64,000 nt of DNA from Eustoma russellianum. Lineage: Eukaryota; Streptophyta; Magnoliopsida; Gentianales; Gentianaceae. The DNA is taken from contig AP025066.1 in assembly GCA_036186865.1 (NCBI GenBank), forward strand, positions 16,898,324 to 16,962,323. Direction: 5' to 3'. The translations under genes and the position numbers were made by a program. Of the stretch, positions 33,240-43,240 are shown piece by piece. The notes under the pieces are model-generated. The model was given only the letters and a program-made list of their open reading frames with translations. It had not been told where the DNA came from and ran no database searches. Every line of letters starts with the position of its first letter. The stretch's first letter is position 1.

Positions 33240-33900
33240 TTAAACAAAAGGCAGAATTTTATTAATATTTAAATGACTTGCTTATGGCAGAGGAAACCAT
33301 AGTACAATAGTGAATATCATACGAAAACAAATAATGTAAAGATGTGATGATATGTAATCTCCAATCAAATATGATATGCAATTAAAACCTTGCCAAGTAA
33401 AACTACCCTTGTGGATAAAACCTTGGCGAAGGAAAAAGCGTATATATTTATCTGATTGGAGGGCAAAGGTGTAAGTACAGACACTGTATTGTATGTCATC
33501 CAGAAGTATGCGGTGTGTTGGCCGAAGATGCACATGGACAGTTGATAGGGTAGCATGTAACAGCATTTGAAAGAGTCCTCGTTTGGAAGCAAGAACTGGC
33601 AGCTGGGACATTGTGTATGACCAAGCGACAAAGCGAAACAACGCAGCATAGGTGATAGCCCTCGACAGAAAATAGGGAAGGTGGAATTAGTCTCCATAAA
33701 TGACAAAAAGAGCAGATAGAATATTATGTAACTCCAAAAGCATACCAATGTTGCCTGTAGTCCATAGACTGCGGGCAACCAAATAAAATGAACGAATCTG
33801 ATATATGGATGGTAGGATAGAAGGCATACCAGCGTTGCCTGCATGCTAACAATGCAGGCAGCCATACAATGAAACTGGCCATATATGTTATGTTCTGAGC
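33240..33900 (-). other. LINE-5 3' UTR
   Basis: In minus-strand sense there are two GTTGCC-type hairpins, 33834-33862 (10 of 11 pairs, loop 7) and 33750-33779 (11 of 13 pairs, loop 4). Each is followed by 'TGGTATGC'. The 45-nt double hairpin lies at 33388-33432, and the terminal motif (in degraded form) at 33275-33297. The tail runs into (TA)n at 33221-33237. No gene is present. Confidence 0.7.
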
Positions 33901-36273
33901 GCATGTATGACCCCGTCTGTGTGATAGAACCCACGAGCCGAATGTGGTAGTTCATTGGCCGATGTAAACAAACGAGTGACAGGGTGAAAACGAGCATGTT
34001 GGCACAAATAGTGTGCTACCATATTAACCTCTCGAGGGATATGATGTAACGTACTTCCGGTGAGAGTCAAAAGCTGAGTGAGTCGTGCGTATTCCGGCGA
34101 TTCCAGAAGATTGATGTTAGACGGCTGTGTAAGTTGCTTGCAGTCTGTTTCAATAATGAGATGTCGATGAAGCAGGCCAAAGAACAGTAAACTATAAACA
34201 ACCGCTTGCAGCTCTGCTCGTAGAGGCGATAAGACGGGCAGCCGAAAAGATATGCCTGCTATTATCCTGCCGTTGGAATCTTGTAGAATTGCTCCTGCAG
34301 AAGCATGCATTCGTCCAGCAGAGGCGTCCATGTTAAGTTTTAATTTGCCTGTCGGGGGGAGCTCCCACTTCAAAGGAAGGACATGTTTTGGTCGAAGACG
34401 AGGGGAAAAGCTGGCATCAATGAGAGATGGAACAAATTGTGCCAATGACGTGCCAGAAAGAGATGCAAAAGATGCTAGTCACAGGCAAATCTGCATCACC
34501 ATAATAATGATTTGTATAAGTTCTCCAAATAGCCCAGCATAGCATTATGGGACCAATTATTCTGAAGTTCCCCTTTAGAGATTTGACAGAAGAAGTTATC
34601 CACCACTGGAGCAAGTATTGGCGAATGTTGGCAATCTGAGGCAACGGACCATCAAGCACTGCGGAAAGTTGCAACCATGCTGGCTTGACACGAGGGCAGA
34701 GCATAAACACATGAGCATTTTGACATAATGGACATATGGTAGGACAACTGCAAAAAATACTTTTAGATTGTCCTCCATTGGTAATGCTGAATGTAGCATC
34801 CTCCATATAAACATGCTAACAGTTGTTGGAACACCTCTCCACCAGATAAACTTGTTCGATAGCAGATGAGCCCGATGTAGTCAAATATCCTCATACGCAT
34901 ACCTGGGTGAGAATTGACCTGAGGGACTTGAACACCATACTGGATTGAGGTGATTTGATGTGAGCTGCAGACAGAGAGAATGTATAGAACATATTCTTTT
35001 CCAGCTAGGAGATTCATAAATGCACGGTGAGTAGTCCATTCTAGGTCCATAACGTGCACGCATGTATGTTGTCCATAAGGAGTTGAGGGAATGGTAAGAC
35101 CACCAAGGCTTACAATCATAAGCACGTTGTATGTATAAGAGCTTACGGACTCCCCATCCACCTTCTATTTCCGAATAGCATAGGTTATGTAATGTAGTCC
35201 AGTGGTGTTTTCTTCCCCATAAAAAGAATGAGATTTTCCTGTTAAGGGCGTGAATGGCACTCTTGGGGAGACGAGATGCCGCTAAGAGGTGAAGCGGAAT
35301 AGCGGTTAAAACCGACTTGAGCAACGTTAGGCGACTCCCTGGTGATAATAATGACTAGCCCAGCCCGTTAACTGTGTGTCAAAGTGCTGCGAGAGAGATG
35401 TGCAGTAAGAGGCTCTATTGATCCCAGGATAGAGGTAAGATCCCAAGTATTTAACAGGTAGTGTAGATGGCTGCATAGCCAAAACATGAGCAACATTCTG
35501 TAGTTGACTTGATGTTGCATAAGAGCTCATAACAAATTGACTTTTGGAATAGTTAACTAATTGTCCAGAGGCACACTGATAATCTTGTAAGAAAGACTGA
35601 AACCTTGACAGATTTTGTGTAGACGCATTTAGAAAGATCAACAAATCATCTGCATAGGCTAAATGTGAAACTGGTGCAACTCTACCCGTTGCAAATCCTC
35701 TAATGTGATGTGACTCATATAGTCTATTTAGGCCACGATTGAAACCTTCTGAACAAAGAATAAATAAAAGCGGAGATAACGTATCACCTTGTTTTACACC
35801 ACGGGAAGGCGAGAAAAAACCATAATTTGTCCCATTAACAGCTATAGAGAGCTTGGAAAGACGCATGTTGTTCAGGATTATACGTATGAGTCGAGAATCA
35901 AATCCAAATTTGAGCATAATGGCCTCTAGATATGACCAATTAACGCGGTCAAAAGCTTCGGCCATGTCAAGGTTTATCATTATGTTGCCATAACGGACTT
36001 TTCTATCTAGTAGATGTGTCATCTCGTTCGCCATGATGACATGCTCGCTAATGTCATGTCCTTTCAAAAAACCAATTTGCTCCTGCGATATGATAGTTGG
36101 AAGAAAAGTATTCATTCGTGTAGCTATTATGCACGTGGTTAGTTTGCTAATAAAATTGGAGAGACAAATAGGCCGAAAGTCTGCATAGGTAGCTGGCTGT
36201 GTCTTTTTTGGAATCAATGTTATTAGGGATGCTATCATAGCCCGTGGAGGGGGAACGCCGGGGAAGAATTCTT
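33901..36273 (-). pseudogene. LINE-5 ORF2, 5'-truncated at the RT
   Basis: It starts at 36273 with 'QEFFPGVPPPRAM' just before the RT. A 303-codon open frame (36238-35327) covers the RT fingers and palm: 'LITLIPKKTQPATYADFRPI', 'NLDMAEAFDRVNWSYLEAIM', 'RGVKQGDTLSPLLFI', 'SHLAYADDLLIFLNAS' (YADD intact), 'YSKSQFVMSS', 'LPVKYLGSYLYPGI'. After a frameshift at about 35330 the thumb follows (35324-34881), then zf-RVT (34806-34600) and RNase H (34445-33888, 'GKLKLNMDASAGRMHASAGA', 'RAELQAVVYSLLFFG', 'IIETDC', 'REVNMVAHYLCQHA'). Three or four frameshifts in total. Confidence 0.85.
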
Positions 36274-36285
36274 GCTGTCTGTATA

Positions 36286-37166
36286 TTTTTTTTTACGCAA
36301 AATATTATTTTATTAGATAAAGCCCTCACTGATGGCGGAGGAATACCATATTACAACCAAACGAATCATAAAAGAGATAAGCAATTGATTATCTACATCC
36401 AGGCAATATATGATATGCCGCATTAAAACCTTGCCGGGTAAAACCACCCTTGTGGATAAAACCCCGGCGAAGGAAAAAGCGTACATATTTATATGCGTGG
36501 ATTGTAGATAGTCGCCACTGTGTGAGAAATGTGAAAAAGAGAACCTTGCACTACAAAAATCTAGTAAGAGAATCCAAATAGGAAGATCACGTGTGTAGCT
36601 CCACAACAGGCCGTCTATGTCATGAGTCGAAGCCGTAACGTAGGTATGTGTCCAATCCAGTGTGCCAATATGAGGTGTGATCCATGTGCACTCCCACGCA
36701 ACAAGAAAAGATAACCATGAGTAAGCCTTACTGTCAAAGCTGAAAATCACCGGAGAATTTTGGGCATAGATCGAACCTTTGCTGCCGGCACAGAGCGAAG
36801 TGCCGGCAGAGATATGCTGAAAAAGCCAACCCTTGTGCGTTTCATGCGAAAGACCACCTGTGATGCGCATCTGAGAGATACCATAGCCAGAGGAAACCTT
36901 GAGCCCAACCTGACGTCTCCCAGCTCCAATTGAAGTGGTTAAACATGTTGTCGGCCGATAGACATGGGGCAAAGAAAACAATGGCATCAGTGTAGAAAGA
37001 ATGTTTAACCATGACCTGATAATCAAAAGAAAAGAAAACGAACCATGTCTGCCTGCACCCAAAATAGTACAGGCAGTGATGAAAGGACAGTGCCGATCCG
37101 TATGGAAGACGGGGCTGCCCGCGTCTGTTATGACACGGGCAGAGGATGTGAAAAAACAGCAATCCA
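36286..37166 (-). other. LINE-6 3' UTR
   Basis: In minus-strand sense: hairpins at 37115-37142 (CTGCCCGTGTC/GACGCGGGCAG, 10 of 11 pairs) and 37049-37076 (CTGCCTGTAC/GTGCAGGCAG, 9 of 10), the 45-nt double hairpin at 36429-36473 with the outer stem changed to GCCGGG/CCCGGC, and the terminal motif at 36327-36348. The tail ends in A/T-rich sequence and the shared 12-mer (36274-36285). The 284-aa and 134-aa frames here have no domain. Confidence 0.7.
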
Positions 37167-40100
37167 TCAGACTGTGCGTAAGTGCGCCGATGTGAGATCC
37201 AGTGCCACGGATGCCTTGACCATGAAAGGAAGGGTATGATTGTCATACAACCCCGTTGTAGGATGCATCATTGCATGTTGTGCAAGATAATGAGCAGGCA
37301 TATTATTCTCCCGGTACGTATGAAGCAGTACCAGTTGATGCTGTCTAACCAGAGTGTGAAGCTGCCGAAGATGATAATTTCCTGTTGGCTGTCGAGGCTT
37401 ACAAAGACATGTTATCATTTGAGCGCAATCAGATTCCACCATGAGCGAACGATACAAAGGAAGAAAATAAATCAGGCCAAAAAGTGTAGCCTGAATCTCT
37501 GCCTGCAACGGTGTACTGCGAGGAAGACGAAAAGAAAGGGCCTGGATGCAACCACCATTATGATCACGCAATATCACCCCACCTGCAGCGTAATGCCGGC
37601 CAACTGCTGCATCCACATTTAATTTGAGACGTCCAGAAGGGGGGGTTTGCCATCGAATAACCCGAAGACGAGGAGCACGGATCCGAGGGAGCCAAGAGAG
37701 AGATGGCAAAGGACCTGCTGCCAATTTTTTTCCCTGAATACTCATCGTCCAGACGTGGATATCAAAGTGAATTGAGTTACGCAAGGCCGCTGTTGAAAAA
37801 GTTTTTGTGTCCCCAAAAATGAGCTGAGCATATTGCCGCCAAACATTTGATAACACAATCGCAGGAACAACAATCTTCAGAACGCCTGCAATGGATGTAG
37901 TATTTGACCGATACCACCAAGATAGTAAATATTGCCTCAAAGACAGAGATGTCGGCGGTACTCCATGTAATTCAGCTGAGAAAAAATTCCAGAAATATCG
38001 AATGCGGGAACAATAAATGAATAAGTGGTCCACTATGGCCGAATGCGATCTGCAAAAGGGGCATTGGGTGGGACGCACCACCAGATATTGCCCCATGTAA
38101 TCTTCAAAAGGCATGGCTGAATGGAAAAAACGCCACAACAACAGCCGAACTGAGGGAGAGTGGTGTTTTGACCAAATAAATGCTGTCGAGAGTAAGGTTG
38201 GACGTGATACCCGACATATATCATAGGCCGACTTAAGTGAAAACTCCCCGGAAGGCGTGGCCGTCCATGAGAGAAATGCGCCCAATCCATTTGAGTGAGG
38301 AAAACAGATGGAGTGAATGCGACAGATAGATTTCCAAACTGCGGAATCTGGTAGCTTGGGAGTATAGTCGCCTCGTCTGCCATACTTAAGGTGCATATAC
38401 TGACTCCATAATGTATCATGGCGCTGATATTTCCACCATATGCGACATGCATATGCTTGTTGCAGGTCACGGAGACTGCGAAGTCCTAGTCCACCTTCCT
38501 CAACCGGAGTAGTAATAGTGTTCCATGCTACCCAATGGTGCCTATCTCCCCAAAAGAATGCTGACATCTTTCTTTTGAGCATGCGAATGACGGATTTAGG
38601 CATGCCACCTGCCGCCAAAATATGTAGCGGGAGTGCCGTAATAACTGATCTTAGTAGCACCAGCCGTCCTGCAAATGATAATAGTCTAGAATGCCAACCC
38701 TGTAATCGGGTATCCACATGCTGTAATAATGACGAGCAGTGCCTAGCCCGAGGGATGCCCTTATGAAGGTAGGAACCAAGATATCGAAAAGGCAGTGCTA
38801 TTTGTCGCATACCTAGAATGTCTTTTATGGCTTGACATTGTCGCGCGGTGATATTTGAGGATGGAATGAAACTGCTTTTGTTATAATTAACCTTTTGTCC
38901 CAAGGCAGTTTCATATGTAGTGAGAAATGCGTGGAAGCAACGAAGATTCCTTTGAGTGCCTTGGAGGAAGATAAGCAGATCATCCGCGTAGGCCAAATGT
39001 AAAATGTCCATAGGGATTCTGCCCAACCGAAAGGAGCGAATCCTACCTGTGCTAATCAGAGTCTTCAAACCTCTACTAAAACCCTCAGATGACAATATAA
39101 ATAGCAAAGGAGACAAGGGATCTCCCTGCTTAACGCCTTTGTAAGGACGGAAGTATGGTGATGGCTGCCCATTTATTAATATTGACATCCTTGTAGCACC
39201 GAGATGATTAAGAATAACTCGAATGAAAAAGTCAGAGAACCCAAACTTGCTTAGAAGCAGTTGGAGATAGTCCCAACTAACCCGATCAAAAGCCTTCATC
39301 ATATCTAATTTCAGACATAACTGGGACTTGCCTCTGTCTAACATATGCACCATTTCACGAGCCAAAAGAACTTGAGTGGAGATATCAGTACCCGCAAGAA
39401 ACCCCGTTTGCTCTGGCGAGATTAATTTTGGTAAAATCTGATTTAATCGAGTGGCAATAATACGGGTGCAAACCTTGCTGACGAAATTTGTAAGACAAAT
39501 TGGATGGAAATCACCAAATGTCTGGGGTGACTGCACTTTTGGAATGAGAGTAATTAAGGCACTAGCCATAACCTTCGGCTGAGGGACCCCGAGGAAAAAT
39601 TCTTGCACAGCTTTGAGCACATCTGAATGTATGGTCGGCCAACATGAACGGAAGAATTGGCCATTAAAGCCATCGGGACCTGCTGCACTATGCGGATCCA
39701 AACTCCATACCGCTGCTTTAACCTCTGACTCCAAGGGCAACTGTGTAAGCATGATATTATCCTCAGCAGTGACGAGGCATGGGATATGCGATAATATGTC
39801 AGCGTGACTGCTGGTCGGAACTCGGGCAAATAAGTCCGTATAAAAATCTACTGCCGCCCTCACAAGATCCGCATGTTGTGTCAACAATGCTCCCTGTGAA
39901 TCTCGAAGCTGACGAATGCTTAGCTGTGAACGCTTACCTTTTACAAGAGAGTGAAAGTAACTGGTATTAGCATCCCCCTCTTGTAACCATTTGACACGAG
40001 CCTTTTGCTTCCAGTATAAGAGTTCATATTTTGAGGCAAGCAGATACTGTGCCTTCGCTTGATGATAAGCCTCTCGCGCTTCCTCCGTTGGAGTGGCGTC

Positions 40101-41027
40101 CCAGTGATTTTCTGCTGTAGTTAGATTAGTTTCTGCCTCCTTCAAATTGCTGAAAATATTCCCAAATACCGTCTTATTCCAGGGCTGAAGATCTTTCTTT
40201 AAAGAGAATAATTTGTCATAGAAACCACGCATGCCACCCGTTGTTGGATACGAGAGCCATGCATGTCTGACGAAAGTATCAAATTCCGGATGCTGGAGCC
40301 ATGCATCTAAGAACCGGAAAGTGCGGCTAATCGGTTGGGCACTTGCCTGACATAGTATCAAGAGGGGAGAGTGGTCCAATGTAACACGCGGCAAATGTGT
40401 GAGCTTCAGATTGTCAAACATATCATGCATCAAAGAATTAATAAATGTCCAGTCAAGTCTTCGGCGGACACGGCCTAGGCCACGGCCTTCAGCCCAAGTA
40501 AAGCGCGTGCCGTGATATGGTGGGGACATAAGCGAACAAGCCTCAATACAGTCATTAAAATCCTGTAAGGCAGATAAAGAAGGCGTAGATCGGCCATTAT
40601 GATCCTCAAGTGTGCGGAAGGTATTGAAGTCACCACCAATCAACCATGGTAACTGCAATCCCGTGGAATAATCCTCTAAAGCACGCCATAGATGTTGACG
40701 CTGTGTGGGAGTATGTTTTGCGTAAACCAAAGATAGAACAAAGGAATGCTGCTGTGTGACTGAAGAAAGAGTTAAGTGGAGCACTTGGTCCTGATCCTGT
40801 GTGTAAAGCATACGAAACTCATTATCTCGCCAAAAAAACCAAATGTGTTCTGATTGTGAAGCATAACAGTGGGAAAAACCAAGACGTAAACAAAAGCCGT
40901 GTATTTGTGTTGGGGTATGTTTAGGTTAAATTAATGCAAGCAAATTTATACGATACTCTCTAAGTAGCTGCTGTAATCGAGGCAATGATGTACGCATGCC
41001 CCGAATGTTCCAAATTAATATATGCAT
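37167..41027 (-). pseudogene. LINE-6 ORF2: endonuclease-RT-zf-RVT-RNase H, one stop
   Basis: The frame opens at ATG 41027 ('MHILIWNIRGMRTSLPRLQQ') and runs 1286 codons to 37167. It is interrupted by a single in-frame stop TAA (40926-40928) where related copies have Glu ('ALI*PKH' versus 'VVIEPK'). Domains: APE endonuclease, residues 1-230 (GGDFN with Asp133, 'RRRLDW', 'DHSPL'); RT about 480-780 ('LITLIPKVQSPQTFGDF', 'KLDMMKAFDRVSWDY', YADD at 680-683); zf-RVT about 950-1040 ('CPFCRSHSAIVDHLFIYC'); RNase H about 1125-1265 (Asp1139 in 'KLNVDAAVG', 'LQAEIQATLFGL', 'VESDC', 'RENNMPAHYLAQHA'). The ATG overlaps the ORF1 stop as TAATG. It is the least damaged ORF2 in the window. Confidence 0.9.
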
Positions 41028-42310
41028 TAAGAAAGGTGAGAGTCACTTCCCTGAATGATCTGAGATGCACTGCGTGTCAGAATTGTCGACGGCGGTAATG
41101 GGGGCAGTTCTTTTCGACTACGGCATTTCCGACGTGGGACAACAGGCACGAAAGGTGCCTCATCCGTGCTATCAGGCAGTCGCGAGATTAGTACTTCATC
41201 ATCAGGTGAGGAGTTTAACATTTGCATGCGACGTGCAACTTCTTCAGGAACTACAAGAGGGCCTTCAGTATTTGAGTCAGTCGGCAGTTCCGTGTCCGAC
41301 AAGTGACCAAGAGCTGTATGAGTGACGTCCTCCGGCAGCTGGTGATCCGGAGCATCACAAAAGTTTTCGTGGAGCTGATCTTCAGCGACCTCCTGCGGGT
41401 CTAACTCAGCGACAGAAGGGACATAAGGCGCATTCGATTGAGGCGCCGTCACTGGCGGCATATCAGATTCTGCAGGTGGCAGGGAGGATGACGGTGCATG
41501 AGGAGGTGGTGCAGCTGTCTTCTTCTTAATTGGAGTCCAACTCTGTTTTGACGGACGAGACAGGGGTGGTGGCGGAGGCGGCGGAATAGTCGACGGCACA
41601 GACTGCTGTGGTTCGCACGTTGAATGATCATGCCCTAATCTACGACAAGCCGTACAGTATTTCGGCAAGTCTTCATAAATTACTGACTGGAGTATAAGTC
41701 GTTGCTTTGCCTGCAGATATATTTTTTGCGGCAGGTCTTGCGATACATCAACTTCAACACAGATTCTCGCCACTGATGGACGAAGAACATCCGATGTCGC
41801 AACATCCAATTTCAGTGGAGAGCCGATCGGCTTGACTATCTCAAATAATGCCTCGCGGCAGTGTAAGTGAACCGGCAAACCAGGAAAAGCTACCCAAACT
41901 GGAACAATGGGAACATCAGTCATAGGATCAAAGTCAGCTGTCCATTTAGTTATTCGCATATGACATCCTGAAATATGCCATGATCTACGATAAAAACATC
42001 GGAGATAATCTGCTTCTTGTCTAAAATTCAACAGGATGTGAGATTGATCAATAAGGGTGATGCGCAGATCATTATGAAAGCCAATTTTTTCAAATACTTC
42101 TCGGATCACCTTCAATGGTGGTCTTTCATACCAAAACGTACCGACCAACGAATATTTGAATGGCGCGGCAAGGGCGTCAATTTCGGAATCAAGAAAAGAG
42201 ATCATGGGAATACCTTTGTGCCTTGAAACCGTTTTGGGTGAAATGCTGATTGTCTCGGATGAGGAGGCACCAGACACAATGGCAGCAAACGATGGGGCCG
42301 TTGCTGGCAT
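41027..42310 (-). CDS. LINE-6 ORF1 protein (DUF4283 and zinc knuckle), intact
   Basis: An open frame of 427 codons runs from ATG 42310 ('MPATAPSFAAIVSGASSSET') to TAA at 41029-41027. The open frame extends further upstream only through non-ATG codons. The DUF4283 domain (about residues 45-200) shows 'FKYSLVGTFWYERPPLKVIR', 'MRITKWTADFDPMTDVPIVP', 'VWVAFPGLPVHLHCREALFE', 'RPSVARICVEVDVSQDLPQK'. A CX2CX4HX4C knuckle (CTACRRLGHDHSTC) follows, then a Pro-rich and acidic tail. DUF4283/zf-CCHC_4 proteins are the ORF1 products of plant L1 LINEs, RNA-binding partners of ORF2 in the retrotransposition particle. The start is chosen by match with 'MPQSTPSRSFASLF' at 53730. Confidence 0.85.
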   Translation of the reverse strand: MPATAPSFAAIVSGASSSETISISPKTVSRHKGIPMISFLDSEIDALAAPFKYSLVGTFWYERPPLKVIREVFEKIGFHNDLRITLIDQSHILLNFRQEADYLRCFYRRSWHISGCHMRITKWTADFDPMTDVPIVPVWVAFPGLPVHLHCREALFEIVKPIGSPLKLDVATSDVLRPSVARICVEVDVSQDLPQKIYLQAKQRLILQSVIYEDLPKYCTACRRLGHDHSTCEPQQSVPSTIPPPPPPPLSRPSKQSWTPIKKKTAAPPPHAPSSSLPPAESDMPPVTAPQSNAPYVPSVAELDPQEVAEDQLHENFCDAPDHQLPEDVTHTALGHLSDTELPTDSNTEGPLVVPEEVARRMQMLNSSPDDEVLISRLPDSTDEAPFVPVVPRRKCRSRKELPPLPPSTILTRSASQIIQGSDSHLS

Positions 42311-42515
42311 TGTGATGAGTAATGAAGAATATCCGATCGGAGGCCAGAAAGTTTCGGTTGACGAGAAAAGATGGGATCTTGCTGTTGGTGTGAATAGCAG
42401 AGTAGTCAAGGGACTGACGACAGAGTGAGGAAGACGTCAATCGGAGTGCAGAAGCAGCCGCCGCAGAAACGCCTGCGATCGCCAGAGATGCAGCGCCATT
42501 GTATATTACAGTATT
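42311..42515 (-). promoter_or_regulatory. LINE-6 5' UTR (probable internal promoter)
   Basis: This is 205 bp between the ORF1 start and the 12-mer GCTGTCTGTATA at 42516-42527. It is GC-richer than its surroundings, with a 'ggcgatcgcaggcg' block (sense strand). A similar 'ggcgatcgccggcg' lies in the 5' UTR of LINE-11 (60090). LINE promoters are internal, so transcription would start at about 42515. This makes LINE-6 full length (about 6.2 kb). The role is inferred from position. Confidence 0.5.
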
Positions 42516-42519
42516 GCTG

Positions 42520-42527
<8 letters not shown>

Positions 42528-42570
<43 letters not shown>

Positions 42571-42600
42571 AAAAAAATATATATATATATATAATAAAAG
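42528..42600. repeat. (TA)n microsatellite at the LINE-6/LINE-7 junction
   Basis: Two TA runs are separated by a short A-rich stretch. The sequence is the AT tail of LINE-7 on the minus strand and abuts the 5' end of LINE-6. Confidence 0.9.
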
Positions 42601-43240
42601 GAGAACAATGTCTCTAACTTATTTATTGAATTCAAAAGCCCTCACTAATGGCGGAGGAAAACCTGTAATACAAAGGAGCGCAAAACATAACAAAACAAAA
42701 CAACTTAAAGGCCGAAATACATAATTATGTGATCCATCAATAGTATGTTTGCCAAATTGGATATGATATGCCTCATTAAAACATTGGCAAGCACAACCAC
42801 CCTTGTGGATAAAATCTTGCACGAAAGAAAAAGTGTACATATTTATCCCAATTGGTTTCGCTAAACTGCATGCGATAAGAGGCTCATAAACTTGGAGGCG
42901 TTGCCATGGGGTTGCTCCGTTGAAAGTGCCAATGATATCCACCATATACCATGCAAGACAAAACAAAAATATTAGATCTAGTATTTGATGCCCACCAATC
43001 GACAGAAAGATGAGGTATATGCGGTGCCAGAAAGAAAACCATACCCTGCCTGCCTGCATTCACATGAATACAGGCATTGAATGCATGAAGTTGCCAATCC
43101 ATATGTAAGACGTACTGATGGCTACTAAGCATGACGGAGATGGCCCATAGTAACATTTAGAGAGACTTAACTACGTACAAGGGATGACATCGTAACCGAT
43201 GTGTAATAATCCGTGGTGGGGTGGAGCAAGCCATATTGCG
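42601..43240 (-). other. LINE-7 3' UTR
   Basis: In minus-strand sense: a hairpin TGCCTGTATTC/GAATGCAGGCA at 43051-43076 (10 of 11 pairs, 4-nt loop) followed by 'GGCAGGGTATGG', the double hairpin at 42782-42827 with the outer stem GCAAG/CTTGC, and the terminal motif CCTCCGCC...GTGAGG at 42638-42661. No gene is present. Confidence 0.65.

Noticed and set aside
36313..37246. 284-aa and 134-aa minus-strand ORFs as extra LINE genes
   Set aside because: They lie in the 3' UTR of LINE-6, overlap the hairpins, have no domain, and have no counterparts in the same place in other copies.
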